From Corticium candelabrum (lineage: Eukaryota; Porifera; Homoscleromorpha; Homosclerophorida; Plakinidae), in contig NC_085088.1 in the NCBI RefSeq assembly GCF_963422355.1, positions 7,012,014 to 7,076,013 of the forward strand: a stretch of 64,000 nucleotides of DNA. Reading direction: 5' to 3'. Of this stretch, positions 31,129-43,887 are shown in pieces. Within the stretch, counting starts at the first letter, position 1, and the number at the start of each line of letters is the position of its first letter. Made by a program: the position numbers and the translations under genes. The notes under the pieces were generated by a model. That model was not told the DNA's origin and did not search any database. It saw only the letters and a list, made by a program, of their open reading frames with translations.

Positions 31129-31990
31129 ATGGCGTGGAGCGAGCAGGAGACGCTTTGTCTCATCAGCTTATGGAGCGATGATGGTATCCAAGCGCAAATA
31201 GAAGGTTGTAAAAGGAACAGAGAGGTTTTCGATACATTAGCAGCTGGAATGACAGATGAAGGCTACGTTCGTACGGGTGTTCAATGCAGAGATAAAATAA
31301 AGAAACTAAAAGCGGATTATAGAAAAATCAAGGATAACAATAACGAAACTGGACGACAACGCCGTTCTACGAGAATTTTTGAAGCCATGAACGAAATTCT
31401 TGGCTGCAGACCTGCCACTCATCCTCCTGTCTTGTTGGATACTCTTGAAGAAGAACTACACGTAGACGTCGAGGAGGAAACTCTCAGTCGGTCAACAACA
31501 GAACCATCTACGCCAGCAAGTGCTCCAGGAGATGTTACAGCTGAGCTACCTAGTCGTGAAGAAATTGAGGTGGGCAGCTCACAGTCTCAGAGTTTCCATG
31601 TGCAGAACACAACTACTAAAAAGAAAGGACTGAAACGGCGTTACGAGGATTGTAAAGCAAAAAGGCGTGATGCAAAAATGAAAGACATGACTGACACGAT
31701 GATGAAAACAATAAAGGAGGTGAAGGAGGCGGATTCATCACTGTTGATTGAGTTGGAGGAAAAGAGGATGAAGTACGAGGACCAAAGACTAAATGAGGAG
31801 AGAATACGAGGAACGAAGAAGAATGCAAGAGATGGAATACGAAGATAGAAGGAGAAGGGAAGAAAGAGCGTTTCAACTGCAAATGATGCAGTTGTTGATG
31901 GGTGCAGGAAATCGATCTCAAACACCTTATTTCTCATTCTCACGTAAGCTTCATGATGATGGATTCCCAGATCAAAATCAACCAAACTGA
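31129..31990 (+). pseudogene. Harbinger Myb/SANT-like DNA-binding protein
   Basis: From ATG 31129 (ATG 31111 is an alternative): MAWSEQETLCLISLWSDDGI opens a trihelix/Myb_DNA-bind_4 domain (about residues 1-85, including YVRTGVQCRDKIKKLKADYR), the module that binds the transposon ends and recruits the nuclease. An acidic Ser/Thr-rich linker and a Lys/Glu/Arg-rich coiled coil follow. The frame stops at 31846-31848, but a second frame from about 31793 continues the same kind of sequence (REYEERRRMQEMEYEDRRRR..FQLQMMQLLMG) to 31988, the usual C-terminus of such proteins. A one-base frameshift near 31795-31840 is likely. Confidence 0.8.
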
Positions 31991-32059
31991 ACTAGTCAGT
32001 AGTTTAGCTATAACGAATAGTTGACACTGTAAACATGTTCTGAGTAGGTCTGTCATTGT

Positions 32060-33075
32060 GATTTACAAAACTTCTGACAAGAGCGTCTCTAATTGCAAGT
32101 GGTTCGGCAATGGTAGCATGTGCACCTGCGGGCGCTTGAACGGCTGGCTGTTGTAGTTCGTTATCATCCCCACTGATCCAGTTGTCATCAAAAACCTCCC
32201 CATGTATTCACACAAGTTGTGTAACACGCAGCAAGCAGCTATAACGTGATGGACATTTTTAACGTTCATGTCATTCTTCTTCATGAGTCGCCTCCAGCGG
32301 ACCTTCAAGCGTCCAAAAGCATTTTCAACCACAATTCTAGCTCTAGAAAGTTGGTAGTTGAAGTTCTTGCTTTGTTATGTCATGTGATCATTTTCAGGGT
32401 AAGGTTTGATGAGCCACTTGAGCAAAGGGTATGCAGAATCTCCGATAAGAAATACTGGTATGGTGCACCCTTCAGTTTGTTTGCTTTGTCCATTTAAAAT
32501 CGTCCCTTCTTCTGTCTTCCTGAATAACGCAGAATAAGCCAACACTCTAGCATCATGCACACTTCTTGGCCAGCCAACGTTAATGTCACGAAAGAGGTAT
32601 TGATGGTCAACAACAGCTTGAAGAATAACAGAATACCATCCTTTTCTATTATAATAGTCGGTGTGATTCAACACAGGTGGAGTAATTGGTATATGACTTC
32701 CATCAATGGCTCCTGCACATGGAGAAATATTGAATAACTGCTGGAAGCCATGAACAACTGCTTCCAGTGCATCTCCTGAGGAAATTTGATATATGCTGGC
32801 ATCAGTCGACGAACGATGGCCCTACATGTGTTCTGGACAATAAGACAGACAGACGATCTGAAAATACCAAACAGATGAGCTATGGTGCGGTATTCTACAG
32901 TCGTTGCTAAGCACCACAAGGTGACAGCAATTCTTTTCTCAAGAGAAATGGAATTTCTCATGTTCGTGTACTCAGGTTCAATGTCTCCTCTCAACTGCTA
33001 TCATAAGTACAGAAACGTTTCCCTGCACATCCTGAAGTTCTCTCTCCAATCCCGTGAAGTAAAGGTGCGCTGCAC
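32060..33075 (-). pseudogene. Harbinger DDE_4 transposase
   Basis: Minus-strand frames in order: MRNSISLEKRIAVTLWCLAT (helix-turn-helix part, 32960-32900), YRTIAHLFGIFRSSV, then AIDGSHIPI (first catalytic Asp, about 32715-32690), LQAVVDHQYLFRDINVGWP, FLIGDSAYPLLKWL (second Asp, about 32445-32405), [16 protein letters not shown] (Glu, about 32345-32295) and [12 protein letters not shown]. The triad is present, but frames change near 32985, 32760 and 32375 and a stop follows NDHMT. The 5' part may continue beyond the nested foldback element (minus-strand frame 34700-34500), perhaps across an intron. Confidence 0.82.
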
Positions 33076-33121
33076 TATATTTGACCACCAGTGATCTGAA
33101 CTGATAAAGGCATGGCTGCTG

Positions 33122-34453
33122 GGTCAGTGCACTTCCGGCCATTCCCTTTTTCAATATTTTAGATTGGTTAAAAATTAAAAAGTACATCGTGTATTTCAAT
33201 TTTTGGACTAAGTTTTATCCAAAAATTAAAATTTCAAAATTGAAAATTGATTTACTACATACAAGAAAATCAATAATTGAATATTGAAAAGACAACTGCA
33301 CTTTCCGGCCAAGCATATTCTATCTAGTCTTCAGTGACAGCACCTATACATGATAAAGCAATTTGATGATTGGCACTGTCTCCTTCAAGGTGTACACTCA
33401 AGGTGACAATCTCAAGTAACAGGCTGATAAATAGGGATTAGCAGTAATGATCTAGGATTCTTTAGGCAAGCGAATTATTTTGTTCAGCTGATGTGACGTC
33501 TCGAATTTGTTGATTGTACACACTTGCGCTAGTAGAGGGATTCAGTTTGTAACACACTTGCAGGTATAGAAAAGGTGCACCTGAACTTGCACCAAAGGGA
33601 TTAGAATTCTTGCACAGGTTTAACTCAATTAAGTATATCACAGCTCACCTGCCATTGCCCTAAGTGATAAGCCGATTAGCTTTATTTAGCACAAATTACT
33701 CAACACAATAAGTGCACAACCGTGATAATTGAACTGTAAATCACCACTCAGATAACCATCTCCTTGATACAGTACAGGTATTGTTGCTGAAGAAAATAGT
33801 GGATCTGACCATAGGTGTAAGAATTAATTAATCAACAAGAACAAGGCGCTCGATTAATGCAACAGAAACTCTCTCCATGTTCATCATGTGCTAATTATTA
33901 GGTTTCGAAATAATCGTCTTAATTAAAACCAACACCTGATAGCATGCTATAAGTACACTTGTGCTACAACCCTAATTGCTTTGTATACACCCACAAGTCC
34001 GTTACAACCAATCCCTCCAGTGAACTCTATAGACGACGAAATTACGTCTCATCAACTAAACAAGAATTTTTTCCCTAGCTAGAGAATCCTAAAGATGGTT
34101 ACTGCATAGTTATTAACTGCTATTTCATCAGTAGTAGGTGATAACTATTTGAGCTGTTTGTCTGTCAATTGTCACCTAAAGTGTACATCTTGAAGGAGAC
34201 AGTGCCAATCATCAAATTGCTTTATCATGTATAGGTGCTGTCACTGAAGACTAGATAGAATATGCTTGGCCGGAAAGTGCAGCTGTCATTTCAATTTTGT
34301 ATTTGATTTCTTGTATGTAGTAAATCAATTATCTATTTGTAATTTTCAATGTTTGGATAAAAATTGTCCAAAAATTAAAATGCATGAAGTACTTTTTAAT
34401 TTCTAACCAAACCAAAAAATTTAAAAATTGAATGGCCGGAAAGTGCACTGACC
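33122..34453. mobile_element. Foldback/MITE-like element nested in the Harbinger element
   Basis: GGTCAGTGCACTTCCGGCC at 33122-33140 is repeated inverted at 34435-34453 (one mismatch or indel), and the inverted similarity continues discontinuously for about 300 bp (33300-33420 against 34179-34275 is very close). CTGCTG flanks both sides (33116-33121, 34454-34459), a 6-bp duplication. The 750-bp centre has no ORF. The superfamily is unknown. Confidence 0.85.
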
Positions 34454-34914
34454 CTGCTGGTTATTACTTTATCATCAAGATATTGACAGAGGCGTATCGT
34501 TACCTAGTAAAGCTCCAAATGTATCTTTCTGGGGAAGTAAAATTGAAAAGAAGAAGTGAACAGAAGATAGCAAGGAGCACAGCTCTTGAACTCCTTTGCT
34601 GTAGCTGGAACAAGCGACGTCCACTGGCGATAGACCTACGCCTTCTATGAATACGATATCCTCTCGTAAAAGTCCTGCTAATCTCTTGATTAGACTGTTG
34701 TAAGGCCATAGAGAAGAAAACGCGTGCAGCGTGACCTCTGTCCATTTCGATGTAGCGCGAGCTATGGCAATCTCTCAAAAACTAACGCACGCTAAAATCA
34801 CGCCCATCTGGCCCGCTTTATCAAATGTGTCGTGTAAACGCGGGCTGGAATACTGGGCTGGCACGGCTCGGCTCGGCTCGGCTCGCTATGCGTGCTCGTG
34901 TAAACACGGTATAA

Positions 34915-36960
34915 GAACATGAAGAAAAGGGACAGTCATGGTACTGAAAGTTAGAAGGAACCATTCTCCTACCGTACGTTTAGTTGTGCCATGCCGCATC
35001 TAGACTCGGTTGAACGCGTAAAACACCTGACTACGTGTCTTAAAAATATTTTAACAATGGTTAACAAAAGCACTGTACTGCTGGTAGGTTCACTTCCTCC
35101 GAAAACGCGTTGGTACTGGCTTAGGATGCAGTACCCTTATAATTACGACACGGACTGTATATCATCCGATATCCAGCCTGTCGTGTGGAATGCAAAATCA
35201 TTTCTTAATGTACTTTGTTTGTATATTATATCTTTTTAGTAATAAAGTAACCAATTCCAAAACAAAAACAGACGCGTAAATTAAGATTCGTCGGTCAGTT
35301 CTGTTAGATCTTATTCAACGATTTCAAGATATCCCCGACACTACAAGCAAGGATGTTAAACGTGACGTTAGTCGAGAGTCAGTTGTGGATGTAGGAGAAG
35401 TTTTGGAAAACGTAATGACGACGTCTTAGGATGAAGTAATAGATAGGAAGCTTGGCGGGGAGATGGAGAGAGTTCTCGTCGTTAATCCTAATACAACAAG
35501 AAACTAATGTATCACTATCGGACGAATCCTAGCCTCAGGACTAAAGCAGGTTAGGTTCTTTCTAATAGAGTTTCAAGGGCAGCGGTAGTATCGGGACACA
35601 TTGGAGTAACAGTGAAAGATGACTGCCTGCATACTTTGTTCTTAATTAATTACTTGTCAGACTTTGAGAAAGAAGATTTTCGACAGAAAGAAATATGGAT
35701 GTTCTTGACGATCCATGCACTCCCGAACACCTCATCGATCTGTTTAGTAGCATCAGAATAAAGCAACCATCAACGGCTGAAAGTCTTCTTGACAATGTGC
35801 GCTGAGTTGCTGTCTCTGAACTGTTGGCAAAGCCAGCCTCTGTATGATAGCAATAAACAACGGCACGGCCACTTGCCTACCATCAACCAGATGATATGGG
35901 CGAAATAGCTACACTTACACTATTTGCAGCAAAGGTTGTCACTATGATAAGAGAACCAGTCGCTATGTCTGCTGGTCAGCAAGTTGTATTTAGATTCCTC
36001 CTCAGATAAGTCGGGGTCTAAATGCAAATACTTAGACGTTTTCTACTTTTCTCAACGAGAAGCAGTGTTGTTATGGTTAATGTCAAGGCCATTAGGGAAG
36101 CGCTAGAGACAACGAATGTGACGGAATTTAAAAGGTTTATAAACAAAATGACAAAAAAGATGGTTTCAGAGAAGCTTTGGAATATTAGATAAGTTCGATA
36201 AGCACAAGCCGGGATTTCAGGAAAAGCTTATCAAAGAATGGTTGTCTGACTTGGATAAGCCACAACCGAAAACATTGTTAATGAGTTGAAGATAAGAGAC
36301 GATAGGGGCGTCAATAACCATCGACAATGTCAAGAAGTGGTTGTATGAACTCATGGTCAAGACCAAACTAAAGAAAGTGTGCCCGGCGATCTGGTGGGAC
36401 AAACTTTGCTCAACCTCACACGACAACTTCTTCCCAAAATAGTGACGGCCTACTTTTCTGGATTGCTTTCGAAGATGTTTCAGATTGAGGCAGAGTCTAA
36501 TGTGTCTTACATCATAAATGAGGCGTGAATGCTCGCCAAAGATGCAGCGGATAATGGGGCAGAGAGAATGACGCCATTGCATTTGACAAATCGCAAGAAA
36601 ATGTTGCCACCAGATCAAAGTATTTGTGTTACATATTGCTGTGTTTTGAAGTGCTTTGTTGTTCCTGTTTATGTTAGCAAGGTGCTCTGGTAGACAAATA
36701 TTGTATACTGAATGATTCCGTGGGTAAATATTTCATCGCAATCTCCATTTTTCTTCTGTTCTTAGACTTTCGTTTATCTGTTTGACAATCAGACGATGCA
36801 ATAAAGCGAAAGTAACTGCAATGTATTGTTGAAGGAAATAGTTGCCTAGACACTACTGCCGAACCACTGTCTAAAGCAAGATCAAGCTTAAACAGCATTA
36901 CTTCTGATGTGGCCGCAAAACTGTCTAGATTATTCTAACCTTACAAAAAGAAAATTTCTT
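34915..36960. other. No recognisable gene; short interspersed repeat at start
   Basis: 34961-35016 matches 43670-43727 (see the repeat there). The rest has only short frames; nothing is assignable. Confidence 0.5.
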
Positions 36961-36962
36961 CA

Positions 36963-37301
36963 GTGTCTACATTTCTTACCGCAAGTAACCTGTTCCAAGT
37001 TGAAGTGACGGATACAATAGATGCACATCACCTCAACCTACCGCGGAAAAGGCAAAAACTCCGACAAGAAACCAGCAAGCTACGTGAAGAGAGTGGTCGT
37101 TATGCGGGAATTCGAATTCGGAGAGGAAATGTTTACGATGTCAAGAAAAAATCCATCCTCGTTGACGGACAGTTTACCTTTTCTAGCCTTGAGAGCGAGG
37201 ACAATATCAAAAGGAAAGTTATCGATATTATGAAGAGAGCAGACAGCAGCTTTGGGAGCCTAGAAACCTCCGATCTGAAGTTTGATGTAGCTAAACTGTA
37301 A
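36963..37301 (+). CDS. Unidentified basic ORF
   Basis: An open frame of about 112 codons, rich in Lys/Arg in its first half (PRKRQKLRQETSKLREESGR) and ending SSFGSLETSDLKFDVAKL. The upstream sequence from 36860 is in a different frame. I recognise no family. It may be the last exon of a gene or a TE fragment, because 36840-36935 looks coding-like in another frame. Confidence 0.3.
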   Translation: MSTFLTASNLFQVEVTDTIDAHHLNLPRKRQKLRQETSKLREESGRYAGIRIRRGNVYDVKKKSILVDGQFTFSSLESEDNIKRKVIDIMKRADSSFGSLETSDLKFDVAKL

Positions 37302-39869
37302 ATACATGCACTCTAGATGTCTATTTGCGACCTAGCTAGTGTTCTATTAATTAAGGTTTGTTCGCTGTGACGTCAAGCGAATTGGTGTCCCAGCAGTTGC
37401 TCCAGTCATCAATGGGACGGGAAGAATGTTAAAAGGCTAGCGCCTCAGGGAGCAGTTCATTTGTAACTGTGTCGTAAAAGACCTCCCCTGAGGAGGTGAC
37501 TGTGCGAGCTTGCGCAACACACACACGCGCGCGCACACAATATAAATCGATCTACTCAAATATTTATGTACAAAGCATGTATTTATTTAACCCTGCTTTC
37601 CAGGATTTGAGTGATCAGAGTTCCACATCTGCAGCAAACGGTACGTGCGTTGAATTACCTTGTGCTGTCGCATTACAAAAGCCGTAATTCTGTTATTCGT
37701 CATTTAGAGAGACGCCGATCTTCTTTGGACAGCTTACTCTAGAGAGACAAACGTAAATGTAATGTGTATTCAATTAGTGTTCGTGTACACAAAAAGGATT
37801 TCTATAAATTATTTTTAAATTAATGTTAAAAGGATGACTGTACAAACAGTGCTGCAGAAGATTATGTAATCACTAATGTCGTTGATAATCCCATTTCACA
37901 ATTTCAAACGTACAAAGACGAGCTCACATGGATAGATGAAGACGTCAGCAATTGTGTGACTACAACTTCCGAACCATTAGATTCTAAGTAAGGAAAAGAT
38001 TGCTGGGCCTATCACCTTGCCAACGTTTTAACATTGTATAGACTTTCTATTCAGTTCTGCCGCAAAAATGTCAACAGCTACTGCATCGTCTTTGAGTGAG
38101 TCGGTTTCTCTTTCACGACGAAGACGATCGTAACAATTATCAAACAATTCACGTGCGGAGAGAACACGTATTCGAAGATGCTTTGAGGTGGCTTAAACGT
38201 AATACCTTCGATCTTATAAAAACTCCTTAGATGATTTTTGCCAACCAGTATCGCAAAGCTTCATGCTGGATACAAAGACTCTACGTCAAACTACTGCTCA
38301 AAAATCTGCAAAACCGCATTACGCAAAGTACGCGATTCCCCATATGAGAGCCTCCTATTTCTTAGCCAATGACGTTAACAAGCGTATAGAGCCCTGCTAA
38401 TAAAAAGAAATTTGTTGATTTCAGTAATACTAAAAATACTACACCTACATGTTCAGTTTAATTTGTGATTTATTGTTAGGGTTAAAGTCAGAGTTGAGGT
38501 CACTAGTAGTGATTAGTTTTAGTTGGAGTTGGTTTGGATATACGATTTAGTATCGGAATTACGAATTGGCTGGGTCTAATATTCGATATGCGATTAAGGT
38601 TGTCAGGTAAAACGTTTTAGGTTGCACAAGACCGCAAGTATACGACTACTAGTATATTAGATGTTATCCGCAGTCACGTTCTTTCCTCCACAGCTGTGGT
38701 CACTCACTGCTGAAAGCCGTCAAACTGTCTACAAGAAGAGGGATATGGCCACTTAACAGTACATCACTCGGTCAGTTCTATTTTATAATGTTACTATTCT
38801 TGAAGAAATTTCGAAAATGCTGGTGATAGATGACACTGTTCAACAATGTGTAGCACGTGACCAAGCAACTTGCAGGGCAATTCGTGCAGCTCGGCGTAGA
38901 AGAATAACTGGATATTCCTTCAGCACGCCTTCTATAGGCGAAAGAGAATCCAGGTAATTTTCACTTCACATGGGAGCGCCAAAAAGTCATCTTCCTCACA
39001 TTTCGGGAGTCCCAGGATTATCCAAGCTCATTGGCTCATCTCAGTAAACTGATCAGCCAAAGTGAAGTCACTACTGCTGCACAAACATTCAACAATCCGA
39101 TGAGTTCGTCAAACATGCATTGGAACAGCATATGACTGCATCCCTCATCACCTTTTTTAACATATCTGATAAATTAGACTTAATTGTACAAGATGCAACA
39201 ATTATAACAAACTCATGGCTAAACAAAACAGCAGGGAAATTCGCCAGTGAAGTGTTACTTATATGAACAGATGAAGATGACCACGATGCAGACAACCTGT
39301 ATAATTTCCATCGTTTTTTCTGCGCATGGCCCTCCTTTATGAAGACTTGAGGAAAGCCATCAAGTACGATAGCCCTAGACTTATCTAACATTAGCGAATG
39401 TAGTTGCTGTACATCATCGCAACAAAGCGAAGCAACTATAACAATGAAGCAGCAAATCTCAATCTGAATGCTGACTTTTCCAAGAGACTTACTTACATAG
39501 CAACCCACAACAAAGCTGTTAACTTTCTGGGCATACCTGCTAATGGGAAAGAAATAGACATGGCGATAGAACACCACAATCGTATCATCAAAACAGCTTT
39601 TATGATCTTCTGGTAGCAGTATCACCCTCCATCATTTAAGAATAATAAGCTTAGTATCTCAGTTGTTACATGATGCTGTACTGTTATGGGATCAGGAAGT
39701 TCGTGCCCCTCGTGTAGGTACGACGCATACAAGTATAAGTGCTGAAAAGACATCCAAATGATTATATCCAGCCTATTGGACAGTCAAGTCACTTGTCGGA
39801 TTCTACAAGAAAGTTGCCGTCTACCACACTTCATAACACCAGAGAAAAGAGGATATGAAGTTGACATAC
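37302..39869. other. No recognisable gene
   Basis: Mixed AT-rich sequence with a short (CA/CG)n tract at 37518-37539. The minus-strand frame 39625-39089 looks like a shadow of decayed plus-strand coding sequence leading into the Harbinger fragment. Confidence 0.4.
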
Positions 39870-40302
39870 TGATGGGAGAGTTTTTTTCAAATTCCAAGTT
39901 TCGCCGCGCTATTGAAGCCAACCAATTGTCAATACCACCACCTAGACCCATTTCTGGAAGCACAATACCACTTCAATTTGTATCTGTAGCTGATGCATCT
40001 TTCACTGCATACCAATATAGTGAAGCCCTACCCAGGAAAGAAACTGGAAGTAGCTAAAACTGCTTACAATTACAGGCTCAGTAGGGCTCGAAGGGCTATA
40101 GAAAGCAGTTGTGGAATACTGAGTGCACGATGGAGACTTTTTCGGAAACCCATTCTTGCAGAGCCAGAGCCTGTGATCAGTTACACACAGGCAGCGATAG
40201 CCCTCCACAATTTCTTGCGCTCTACAAAGTCCAGTGGGCATTGTCCACTAAATTTTATTGATAGAGAAGATCGGACAGTAAAACTTCCGAAGGAGCTTGG
40301 AT
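39870..40302 (+). pseudogene. Harbinger DDE_4 transposase C-terminal fragment
   Basis: The frame IVKPYPGKKLEVAKTAYNYRL (40022-40085), then RARRAIESSCGILSARWRLF (carrying the catalytic Glu), AAIALHNFL and CPLNFIDRED gives the end of a Harbinger nuclease. Just upstream, in another frame, VSVADASFTAY corresponds to the second catalytic Asp block (GD/AD-x-x-F/Y). Frameshift near 40010. Different subfamily from the 32-kb element. Confidence 0.75.
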
Positions 40303-40539
40303 AAGTAAAGTCTATGGCGATGACGGGCTGTTAAAATTGGCCAGGTAGGAGAAAACAGATACCCGCGTTCTGCTGCTGATGCAACAGGATAGACAGCTGG
40401 CAAACACAGGACCAGCGGTCTTTTGTGATTTGTTCAAATCAGCCCCTCTATATAACCGGAGACTCAATCAAATCCAGGAGTCACCAGTCTCAGAGAAAAA
40501 GTTCCAAAGCCCAAAGAAGAGGTAACAGTATCAGAAGTC

Positions 40540-41095
40540 GAGGATTGCTATAAACTTCGATGATTAGATTTGACATATGCGCCGTCAGATGAAAAGGCCA
40601 TACAATTTATGAAGATAGGGAGTGTCTTAACTTGGAAAGCTTCTCTACCACAAGCACAATAAGAATATCTCCTATGAAAAAGTGATATCATAGAACAATG
40701 TCATAGATACCTGAAGTAGCTGAAACAAATTCGCAGTCAAGACCGGTTAATTGTCTACCTTGACGAAACACGGGCAAATACTAATATGGCCCATAAAAGA
40801 ATTTGGCTGCAAAGTAAAGGTAGAGTTGGTTGACAAGGGCAGCGGGTGATCATACTGCACGCTAGATGTAAAGACGGTTGGACACCCAACTGAAGCCTGG
40901 TCTTCACCTCAATTAAGAAAAACATCGACGACTAACATAACGAGATGAACAGTGATCATTTCCTTGACTGGTTCGAAAACAAAATACTCAAGAAATTCCT
41001 GCAAATTCGGTCATCGTCCTTGACAACGAGCCGTACCATAACGTTGTGGTGGACCAAGTAGAAAGTTTCTGCATCGTATTACCACAAGAACTAAT
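40540..41095 (+). pseudogene. IS630/Tc1-like DDE transposase fragment
   Basis: Frameshifted readings show IVYLDETRANTN (first Asp of the LDET.. block, about 40752-40790), VIILHARCKDGWTPN (about 40846-40890), EMNSDHFLDWFENK (about 40945-40985) and NSVIVLDNEPYHNVVVDQ (second Asp, about 41005-41060). This order belongs to the DDE_3 group found in many invertebrate genomes. Several stops and frame changes are present. Confidence 0.7.
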
Positions 41096-43284
41096 CAATT
41101 ATTTCGTATAACACATACACTAATACGTCAATTTCTATGAGTTACTACTGACTGTGTTCAGTAAATTTGGATGTGGGTGCCCCTTATATTAAGTCGAATA
41201 GATTGGTGAGACTAGCTTTGTCTGAGGAGAGACAACATATGTTTTGCAGTTCCTGTGGCGTTGCAAGACATCACAGTGATGTCATTGCGCCTTACTACAC
41301 AAGTGCTTATACAGCTTCAGTCACAAGTTTCTTATTACATCTGAGTGGACACCAAGCACAGTTTCCATCTACATACCTTCAGAGTTGCACTGTTGATTGG
41401 AGATGGTGCAATCTCTAACTTGACCCTCTTTAAGTACGTCAGTGGTTACAAAACTGAATACCACCCGACAGAAGATGACCACTATGTACAACCTTGCTTC
41501 ATCAATCCTTATTGAGGAGAAAAGACACACATAATTATATGTCATTCATACCAAGTACTGCCCAACTGTTTTAGAAAAACTGCATGCAGACATAACCGTG
41601 TATCTTTCTACTAGCTGAAGAATATGGTAGCAGCCTAGTACAGCTCACGAATGGAAAAAATAAAACCTATTGCAAACATGCAGCTCACTTTGATTGGATG
41701 TTTCACAGTTTGCATGCATCTAACTTCTAAAAATAGACAACAATTAATAAGTACCCTGAGATGTAGGCTTGTGGCATATAGCCTAGCAGGTGGTATACCA
41801 CAATATGTCAATTATGAAAACGTCCTATGTACTAGCCAGTGGCCTAATCGTAACAGTAGCTGTCTCGGTTAGCAAACTTGGAGAAAGTAAAACTAAAACA
41901 TATGGTTGTAGTTAGAATATGCAGAATGATGGTCGGTGTTTGTCGGGATGTGGTCTGGCCCGACGACCTCCGACCACCGTGAGCAGAACCCTGAGACATT
42001 GCAACCTGCTGAAGTCTATGCTAATGTTCGTGCGGAGAGCAATGACGGAAACCATATTTTGCTTCACCAATAAGTCCAAACATGTTGCCATGGTGCTTTT
42101 GTGGCCCATGTGTTGACATTGGTCAGCCTAGAGAAAACATCTGTTGTCGAAAAAGAGCTTACTGTACAACCGAAGAATATTTCAGGGCAACAACCCTTGA
42201 CCACAACGTACTACAGCTACAAATTTGTCTAGCAACTGACTATTGAGTGGAATCCCAAACTATAGTCATAATGGATATTGTAAAGCTGCATACAAGTTGC
42301 ACATACTGAGTCAGTACGGTTATTTGGGTAGAGAAAAAAGCGCATTGCGCCTTCGTGTGTATAGTACGCTGTATAAGACATTGGTTTCCCTGAAACATAC
42401 ATGTGGCTACAAGAGTGAGTGGGTATTCAGGCAGTGCTTAGGTTGCTTTGCCTAGTACGTAGTCCTTAACTAAGACGTCTGTTGCCCAACTTTTAAAATA
42501 AATAATTATGATTCATGACATAACTGTTAGATCTAAACTATCAGTTAAACGTTCCAAAATTTATCACTTGTTAATGCTAGTAGAGTTTCAATGGTCTAAC
42601 GGTCAAGTTGCGTCCATAGTAACAAGACACGCCTCCGCTGTTTTAAACAAGGTTGCGACGGTTATTGCGCTCCCGCTTATATCGAAAATGCAGGGAACGC
42701 GAGGCTACAAAGATCGCAAACAGTCTGGTGGAATTAGAATCTATTCGTACGTTCAAGTTCATTTTAACGAGTTTCGCTACCTCAGGGTGTTCAAATTTTG
42801 TTTGGAAAAGACGTGAAACACGCTCGTCAGCGTAACGGAGGTAATAATTGACCCATCTGATTGTTGTAACTCGTGCATCGAATCGTCGTGCCAAGTTTTT
42901 TGGTTCTACGCTTTAATTTTGCCAACTTAATAGAAGAAGAAGGCTCTAATGGCGTCCATGCTGTCTTCGCGCAACGGTTGAGTGCGCCGGAAGTTCTCGG
43001 CAAGTTGCAAGGTCGATTGGAGACAGGCAAGTGAGCAAATGAACCAACAACAGATCAAACTGAAGCATTTAGGAATTATGGCAAGGCTGAAATTGAAACA
43101 TCGTTGGATCAATTTGCCATTGATAACTGTGTGACCGAATGGAACAGTTTCAAGAAGTACATGAAAACAAGCCGTCAACGGATGAATCAAAGACCTTACT
43201 CAATTCCTCAGCAACAAAGAGAATACTGTGTCAAGTGTCTTCTCAAAAATGAGTTCTCTGGCGCAAATATGCCGAGTAATAATA
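41096..43284. other. No recognisable gene
   Basis: Short frames only. 42640-42835 is open on both strands but unassignable. Confidence 0.4.
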
Positions 43285-43472
43285 CCATTGCAGACAGAAG
43301 ATGTGGAAACAATTTTCTCTCAACTGAAGCTAATCAAAACGCGAACGAAACGAAAAGACTTTAGACTCCCTCCTTCATGTAGCTGTTGAAAGACCAGCTT
43401 TCGAAGATTCTCCTTTTTCTGAAGCTTTAGCCATTTGGGCCAAAAAGAAAAAAATCGGACACTTCTAGGAGC
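43285..43472 (+). pseudogene. Decayed hAT transposase C-terminus
   Basis: QTEDVETIFSQLKLIKTRTK, then in a shifted frame LDSLLHVAVERPAFED..AIWAKKKK and a stop at 43468, follows the hAT dimerisation pattern (E..FS.L..IKT..R....L..LL...). Only the C-terminal part is visible. Confidence 0.5.
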
Positions 43473-43669
43473 TGGCACGCATAATTAGGAGTTTAGTTCA
43501 AATTTTGTTTACTTGTTGTAGTAGTCCAATCTTTATTTGTCTAGGTCATCTAAACCACGCTCCAAATAAGCACCCCCTTAATGCAGCGGATACCCGACCA
43601 CCATTCCAAACATTCTGGGCAGAACACTGCGCTGACCCCCTTAGCAGTCGCCCAAAACTGCGTGGTTAA

Positions 43670-43727
43670 CCATTCTCTTACCGTACGTTCAGTTGCGCCA
43701 ATGCCGCATCTAGTCTAGGTTGAAGGT
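43670..43727 (+). repeat. Interspersed repeat Y, copy 2
   Basis: AACCATTCTC(T/C)TACCGTACG and the following 38 bp match 34958-35016 with a few differences. Family unknown. Confidence 0.75.
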
Positions 43728-43887
43728 GCATTAGATGATGTGACTACCCACACATTTCACCAACAGACCTCTCAGCTCTCTCGGTTTGAGACCATCTTTC
43801 ACGGTCTCACGGTGAAACCCCATTTCTCACGGTCACTGGCCCTACACAGAGCCTTATATATCTAGAGATTTGCCTTTCACACAAAGC

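Larger units (their letters stand above)
30910..34911. mobile_element. PIF/Harbinger DNA transposon
   Basis: Terminal inverted repeats of about 20 bp (TAGCGCGTTTACACGAGCAC at left; TACCGTGTTTACACGAGCAC as reverse complement at right) are flanked by TAA at 30907-30909 and 34912-34914, the 3-bp duplication of Harbinger. It carries the two characteristic genes: a Myb/SANT-like protein on the plus strand and a DDE_4 nuclease on the minus strand, convergent. GTGTAAACG motifs and GC-rich GGCCC/GGCTGG stretches repeat inside both ends. A foldback element (33122-34453) is nested within. Confidence 0.9.

Noticed and set aside
39089-39625. 178-aa minus-strand ORF
   Set aside because: No domain or composition typical of a real gene; plus-strand readings around it look like decayed transposase.
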